A stretch of DNA of 32,906 bases from Hypsibius dujardini (Eukaryota > Tardigrada > Eutardigrada > Parachela > Hypsibiidae): the NCBI GenBank assembly GCA_001579985.1, contig LRSR01010760.1, forward strand, positions 1 to 32,906, in the 5' to 3' direction. Of the stretch, positions 27,632 through 32,906 are shown in pieces. The notes below the pieces were generated by a model. It saw nothing but the letters and a program-made list of their open reading frames with translations, was not told where the DNA came from and searched no databases. Every line of letters starts with the position of its first letter. The first letter of the stretch is position 1. The translations under genes were made by a program, and so were the position numbers.

Positions 27632-29353
27632 TTAAAATTTGTTCCCCGATTGAAGGAAGTAACTGGTGGCCCAGTCGAAGAGCTCAGGCACCCACCACCG
27701 GAAGAGGAGCGGGAATCTGGAGGATGCGTAGGGGAAGTAAAGTTCACGGCGCCGGCGCGTGACGGCTGTGACGATGGCTAGGGCGGTGTCGTTGGCGCTG
27801 GAAGCGGCTAGTTTTTCCAGGCCAGATTTGAAACCGATCGACTTGAGTTCCGTAACGGCGTTTTCCGTATCTGTAGATCAGTATTCAATACAAATCAGGC
27901 CATCAACAACCCCATCTATCTGTCTGCACAATCACTTGCTTGTCTGCTTGCCTGTGTACCTTCTACCTGCCTATCTGCCTATCTATCTGCCTATCTCTCT
28001 GCCTCTCTGTCCGTCTCTGTCTCTCTGTCTCTCTGTCTTTCTGTCTCTCTGTCTCTCTGTCTGTCTGCCTGTCTGTCTGTCTAACTGTCTAACCGACTAT
28101 CAAAAAGTCAATCTGTCTGTTATGTTAGCATGTCTGTCCCTCATATGCTGTAGCTGGCGCATAGTTTAGATTCAAATCATACCGATCAGCCCTAAAGTGC
28201 AGTACGTGATGGTAACCGGCGAATTTGCAGCTTCAAGTTCAATCCGCCACCCTCCAAAAAAGCCATCCAGTGCGTGCTTAGATGACGAATAAGGTAAGAG
28301 GTAAAGTGTGTTTGTTCGGCCTAGAAAATAGTCCACCCAGCATAAAAGCAGATATGCGACTAAAGAAGCGCATGGCACTTCGGCGGATTTTGAAATTGGG
28401 GAAATAAACACTAGCCTACCAGCAACAGATGAAACGATCCCAACAGAACCACGTGCCTCCTCCAGCAGCGGCATCAAGGCCGACACCAAGGCCACATAAC
28501 CGAAGAAATTCACTCGAAAAACCTCCTCCAAATGCGAAATGTTCCCAGCCGTGCCTTTCCAAAAGCCGAGCTTGTTCACGGCCTTGTGGTTCAGCACGAG
28601 ATGGTCCAGCCGGCCGGCCGGACTGTGTCGCGCTACCTCTTGCACCACTTTCTGATAGTCTTCAGCTCTTCCCATGTCAGAGGGGACTGGAATCGCTTTT
28701 TCCGCTCCCAATTCCAAACATTTCTTGGCAACCTGAGATGAAAGTGACAACAACAGCATGGTTCGTGTAATGCATGGCTACCAGTGATCAGCAAGAATGC
28801 AGATCCAGTAATGTGCACATGTACAATGTGCACAACAGCCTGATGCGCAACAGGTGATGTTTGCTGTGTGCAACAGCTGATGTTTGCTGTGTGCAACAGC
28901 TGATGTGTGCAGTGCGCAACCGCTGATGTGTACAGTGCACGCTGTTCATTTTACCTTCTCTAGAACGTCTTTCCGGCGTGCCACTAAGAAAATCTATTCA
29001 ATAACACACAGCCAAAAAAGGCAAAATAAGCATTGGTAATGCTGTCTGAATGTACATAGTCGAGCGATGGTTACTTTAGCGCCATGGGAAGCGTACTGAT
29101 AGGCGATTTGTTCCCCGATCCCGGTGCTGGCTCCGGTGACGAGGACCACTTTTCCACGCAGTTCGGCTGCACAAAACACACACAAAATGACTAGAAACGA
29201 AGCGGAATACGATGGCAAATTCAGACGTGCTGGTTTGAAAATAATATCTCGAGGCTTACCGGTTTCCAGCGGGGCTTCCTGAATAAATGCAAAATAGCTT
29301 ACCATCGCGATGGATGCCGCTGCGATGAAGGAACGGATTGATGCGAAGGGCAT
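27632..29353 (-). CDS. SDR, 11-beta-hydroxysteroid-dehydrogenase-1-like
   Basis: Six coding exons on the minus strand: 29353-29260, 29166-29056, 28983-28955, 28732-28420, 28320-28183 and 27870-27632. They total 307 residues plus TAA. The N-terminus (SFIAAASIAMVSYFAF) is a likely membrane anchor, as in HSD11B1. Then come the cofactor motif TGASTGIG, the conserved LVLNHKAVN, the catalytic Ser in GIVSSVAG, YSSSK with catalytic Tyr and Lys, and LGLIDTENAV, matching HSD11B1 GLIDTETAM. The family reduces or oxidises steroid or other carbonyls with NADP(H) at the ER. The substrate is unknown; HSD11B1L or DHRS7-like relatives are alternatives. The exon 2 donor (after 29056) is the least certain border: it gives VTIARLLARRKD, about four residues longer than relatives. 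Exon 3 is only 29 bases. The third intron holds a 23-bp minisatellite. Confidence 0.87.
27914..28126. repeat. (GTCT)n/(CTCT)n array, SDR last intron
   Basis: Mixed GTCT and CTCT units filling most of the intron 27871-28182. Confidence 0.85.
28845..28936. repeat. 23-bp minisatellite, four units, in SDR intron
   Basis: Four tandem 23-bp copies at 28845-28867, 28868-28890, 28891-28913 and 28914-28936, of the type GTGCAACAGCTGATGTTTGC plus TGT. Units 2 and 1 differ at two positions; units 3 and 4 diverge a little more. The array lies within the intron 28733-28954. Confidence 0.85.
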
Positions 29354-29649
29354 TTCTAATGTTAAAATGTTTTTCTAGAATTGGATTAATAATGTCGCTC
29401 TGAAAAAGGAATATCACTCCCGTATGCGATTTAAATACGAATTGGAAAATTTCAGAATTTGAGATCACATTGTAATGAGACGAGAATGATCCTGATATCT
29501 GTGAATGGAATTGAAATAGTATAGTTCGTATTTGCGAATGGAAATGACATAGCATTGTTCGTATCGGCCGGAAGTCGGGCCCATAAGCCTCTAGTCAAAC
29601 GGCCCCAGCATACTCAATCAATCAATCAATCAACAATGCAATATACCAA
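29354..29649. other. SDR upstream region
   Basis: No gene seen. It contains a degenerate direct repeat around 29440-29560 (GAATGGAAATGACAT-like units) and a (TCAA)n tract near 29617-29633. It presumably holds the SDR promoter. Confidence 0.4.
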
Positions 29650-29735
29650 TGTAAAGTGGATCACATCAGTACTAAACAGCCCCGCGTACTAGTACTGGTG
29701 CAGTCTTTTACATTCCGGAAGCAGTATCCTTGCAG

Positions 29736-31265
29736 GTTCCACCTGCGAGACAACGCACTTGGAGAGGCACTGAAATGGCGCTGTCCAAGCCGAAACCACG
29801 ATGCATTCACACGTTCTCTGATGCGCAAGCGAAGCAGCCTCGCGTGGTGGACGACGGATTTTGATATTCGCGGTCTGGCGAACGAGCAGCTCATTGGGCT
29901 TTTTCAGCGGTGGGATTTGCCGACTCACTGCAAACTTCGCAGGTAATATAGCAAGTCTTAATAGCCACGATTAAAATACTTTTAGTACCGTAGAAGTGTT
30001 GTCCATTTTCCGTCCGTATTCAGCGCTCTTGTTCCAAACACCACGGTTCTCCCCACTCAATCAGTCAATCAATCAATTAAGGCAACAACATTGGGAACGA
30101 CACATGGTATCTGATAATCGATCAATCAACTCTTACTTAAACCCACTACTTGAATTGAAGCTTTCTAAAAGTATCCATTTCCCTCGACGGCTAGCATGGA
30201 AAGCCTTGTTTGTTTATTCAGAGCGTGCTGCTACTGGAGGTACCCTCGTGAGTCTCCCTGAAGTGAACGAAGTGGTATTTGTGGATAAGTCGTGCATGAT
30301 GGTGCGACGAAGCACTGATGGCCTCAAGGAAGCATATCCGCAGCTGTTACAGACAGGGAATTCCAGCCTTCGATTCGTTGATTTAGACATGAAATAATGT
30401 CAGACGGAGGATCTACAGTGACACGGTCTGATGGGTCCACACGTGCGCTACGTGGGAGGCAAACTGTGCGGGACCTGCGCTTTCTATGATCCCGCAGAAG
30501 CCAGTCACATCATCGGCACCATCGGACTCCACTGCCCCTCCCCCTCCCCCTCTCCCCCAATTAATAACCAATACATTTTTGGACTGGGAGATGCACGTAT
30601 ATCCAGACGCGGATCGTCAGAGTGGCCTTTCCACGTTGTCCTCGGTTACAGTGAAAGTCCTGAGATTCGAACGACGTCACAGTGTCGTTTCTACTTTACT
30701 GTCTCAAACTCCAAAGTAGCAACGGCCGGCTCCGAGCAAACGGTTCGATAGAAATAAACTCACGTGGCCGTTCGAATCTCAGGATTTTGACTGTACATTA
30801 GTTACGTGCGAATTAGGCATTCCGGTCACATATTACAGTCAGACGGAAATATCTTTGTTCCGCAAATCGCATGAATCCCTGCGGTTCCATAGTACGTCAG
30901 CGTTCCCCTTGGAATTTCTCAACTGGTCTTGACAAGTCGAATAAACCTCGAGCCATCGACATTCGTTCCGTGTTTTGGCCGTACCCTCTGTCTCAGCTGG
31001 CGTGGGTCGCCAAGTGTGCACCCTTGCTGCCCAAACCTATCATAGCTACATTGCGTCGGGAAATGCGCGGATGATCTAGTAAGTGAAGTTATGTGTTTAT
31101 GCTGATTTGCTAATTTGCTAATTTGTGCTAGTCTGTCCTGCATTCTCCCACTTCTTGTGTTTCAGTTATTCAGACTTGCGTACAAATGCAAATGACATGA
31201 GTCTGGACTTCACGTTCAATCTGCGAACAGGCGATTACGCTGCGTGGGACGTTACTTCACGGTAG
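29736..31265 (+). pseudogene. Unidentified, possibly decayed gene fragments
   Basis: Several stretches look coding but I cannot join them into one model. 29736-about 29944 follows a good acceptor (CCTTGCAG) and reads FHLRDNALGEALKWRC...LFQRWDLPTHCKLR to a GTAATA donor. About 29988-30050 continues in phase (TVEVLSIFRPYSALL). About 30170-30393 reads IHFPRRLAWKALFVYSE...EVVFVDKSCMMVRR and stops at TAATG. 31166-31265 follows TTTCAG and reads YSDLRTNANDMSLDFTFNLR to TAG, with a plausible upstream exon ending at a GTAAGT donor near 31079. Frame changes between blocks and a hairpin at 30647-30795 suggest either unseen short introns or decay. I recognise no domain. It could instead be a live lineage-specific gene. 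Confidence 0.3.
30647..30795. repeat. Inverted repeat with 27-base arms
   Basis: Arms 30647-30673 (TACAGTGAAAGTCCTGAGAT...) and 30769-30795 are reverse complements with two mismatches, around a 95-base spacer. It is the third hairpin in the window, with a different sequence from the other two. Confidence 0.8.
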
Positions 31266-31673
31266 TTGTTAGCGTTGGCCGTTCTTCGGACCGGCGTTCA
31301 TGGGTAGGCCGCCGTTTCCGTGGAAGGATTCCGGGGATGGACACGTCACCATCCCATTTGAGCACTAACAAGGGGTCGACATGGGATGTGACACGCTGAT
31401 CACCCTAAATATTTTATTAAATTCGTGATTGAGATAACTATGTCGGTATTAGAAAGGCAATTCATCGACAATACTGCCATGGTCTTAGCGGTAGGAAGTT
31501 CAGAAGCTCCGGGTACCGTTTCGGGCGTCCATGCAATTCAACGATTGATTGTTTGATTCAGTAGTTGTAAAATTGTAACTTGAATTAACTACCAATTCAC
31601 GAACGGTGTGCCTTGTTTTTTCAGTGTTGACTGACCGCCATTAAAAAATCGGTACGTCTATCTGTCTGTTAGC

Positions 31674-31728
<55 letters not shown>

Positions 31729-32270
31729 CTTGATGTTTTGTTTGTCTGTTTTGCTGTCTTTCAATGAACAGACTGACTGACCCAGCCAGTCAGTCAGTCC
31801 GTCAAACCAACAAACACCCAGAACACCTTCGTAGAACGCCAACAATCGACCAATACCCGTAATACTCTGATTTCTCATATACTGCCTTGGTGATGCAGTC
31901 GTGGCACAAAACACTCTTTCCGGACAACCTTGGGCCGAATCTAGGTATATGTCTAATCTAAAACAGCAGCAGACAGTAGCAGCAACACAGCTAGCAACAT
32001 CGTAAACGGCTCAGCAGCAGGACAGCAGGACAGGTCAGCTCTCTTTCGATGAAGAAAAAGTAACAGTAAAAGAGTTGTGTGAATGAAAAAATGATCCGCC
32101 TTTTTTCAGACAAGACCGTATGTGCGGTTCCTCGCGGTATCAAAGACAGTAGTGCGAGACGGTCGATCGTAAAAAATCCCCGCTCTCCCAGAAAAGGTCA
32201 GCCCAGAAATGATGATCAGCCGGTGGATAAATAAATTGTTTTTGCCCCCTTCTCCTTATTTTATTTTTAA
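31266..32270. other. Spacer with simple repeats
   Basis: No gene seen. It contains a (GTCT)n array at about 31656-31735 that turns into mixed (GACT/GTCA) repeats to about 31800. The right end should hold the 3' UTR of the minus-strand gene that follows. Confidence 0.5.
31656..31800. repeat. (GTCT)n array, intergenic
   Basis: Perfect core at about 31678-31728, followed by GACTGACT / GTCAGTCA units. Confidence 0.85.
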
Positions 32271-32731
32271 TTAAACAGGAAGTTCGTCCAGAGGACACAT
32301 GAATGTCTGCACCGTTACGGACTCCTCAGACAGGAGTTCGTTCTCCACGATTACTGTATTGTCATAGTGCCCACTGGATACCTGTAAGATTGAGACAGGA
32401 AGAGCTCATAAAAAATTAATCTAATTGCAGGGATCATTGATGTCGGGACTCTTACCAGTCGCACCATCGTCGCACCACACATCACGGAATGAGTGTCCCC
32501 TGTTGATGCAAATGACACACAGACACGGATCCCGATTAATACCTTACTACTTTTTACATAGGTAGAGCATCTTTGGAACCGGGCACGCCTAGGATGCATG
32601 GGAATTGATAAATAGTACTTACGGATTAGCGGGTGGAATCCGCAGAGCTCCTGGAACAGCTGCATATTGACCATTTCGAAGTTCCCGCCGCCACGCACCT
32701 CCACCTTGTCGCCCTTGTTTTTCTCCGCACA
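32271..32731 (-). CDS. Unrecognised conserved-looking gene, last three exons
   Basis: Exons on the minus strand 32731-32623, 32499-32456 and 32381-32271 join in phase to 86 residues plus TAA; upstream exons lie off the right edge or in unseen sequence. All borders are GT-AG with pyrimidine-rich acceptors. The peptide starts CAEKNKGDKVEVRGGGNFEM, continues VNMQLFQELCGFHPLI|RDTHSVMCGATMVRL, and ends ENELLSEESVTVQTFMCPLDELPV. It is a mixed, globular-looking composition with no membrane segment. I do not recognise the family and assign no function. A single long frame through 32704-32351 exists in part but ignores the splice sites. Confidence 0.65.
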
Positions 32732-32906
32732 CTATGGGGAGGTCATTTAAAATTAAGATTACAGGCTGGGGTTCTTAGGAACATGTTGGAATAACAGAGG
32801 CCCTACTCAACTAATTTCGGAACAATATATTGATGTACTCGTGTCATGGTAAATAATACAGTAGTGTCAAGAGTGTCCCTGAAGGAGAGGGTGTGGGTTC
32901 ATGTTG

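Overview
The window is nuclear DNA from an animal. Nearly every recognisable gene is split by GT-AG introns, most of them short (about 60-400 bp). The genes are core animal housekeeping genes plus metabolic genes. The encoded ubiquitin has Ala at position 19 (EASDT), the form found in nematodes rather than in vertebrates. With the short introns and dense packing this suggests a compact ecdysozoan genome (a tardigrade- or nematode-like animal). The species is an inference; I cannot fix it from sequence alone. There is no sign of bacterial sequence, operons, CRISPR or intact transposon genes.

Layout, left to right. (1) 1-1834, +: 3' part of a TOM1-family endosomal adaptor (end of VHS, GAT, clathrin-like motif, myosin VI-type tail). 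(2) 2887-4181, -: UBA52, ubiquitin fused to ribosomal protein eL40. (3) 4808-7447, +: RUVBL1/pontin AAA+ ATPase, head-to-head with UBA52. (4) 7774-10670, -: SEC61A translocon channel, tail-to-tail with RUVBL1; their poly(A) signals lie four bases apart. (5) 12104-14665, +: DHDH-type GFO/IDH/MocA oxidoreductase, divergent from SEC61A. (6) 14666-18361: repeat-rich, no convincing gene. (7) 18362-20539, -: glycogen-targeting regulatory subunit of PP1 (PPP1R3 family, RVxF plus CBM21). (8) 20563-23836: no convincing gene; one hairpin element. (9) 23837-24826 (-) and 25522-27429 (+): divergent, intronless pair of secreted low-complexity proteins that share two short conserved modules. I do not recognise the family. 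(10) 27632-29353, -: 11-beta-hydroxysteroid-dehydrogenase-like SDR, six coding exons. (11) About 29650-31265: coding-like fragments of an unidentified, possibly decayed gene. (12) 32271-32731, -: the last three exons of an unrecognised gene that runs off the right edge.

The genes do not form one pathway. They are independent neighbours in a gene-dense region. Shared control is most plausible for the divergent pairs UBA52/RUVBL1 and the two secreted paralogues. The window is also marked by two simple-repeat families, (GTCT)n/(AGAC)n and (TCAA)n/(TTGA)n, scattered through introns and spacers, and by three separate hairpin-forming inverted repeats.

The best candidate for something undescribed is the divergent secreted-protein pair (23837-27429). 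Coding exons were joined by matching splice phases across introns. Recognised genes were identified from remembered family sequences; no search was run.
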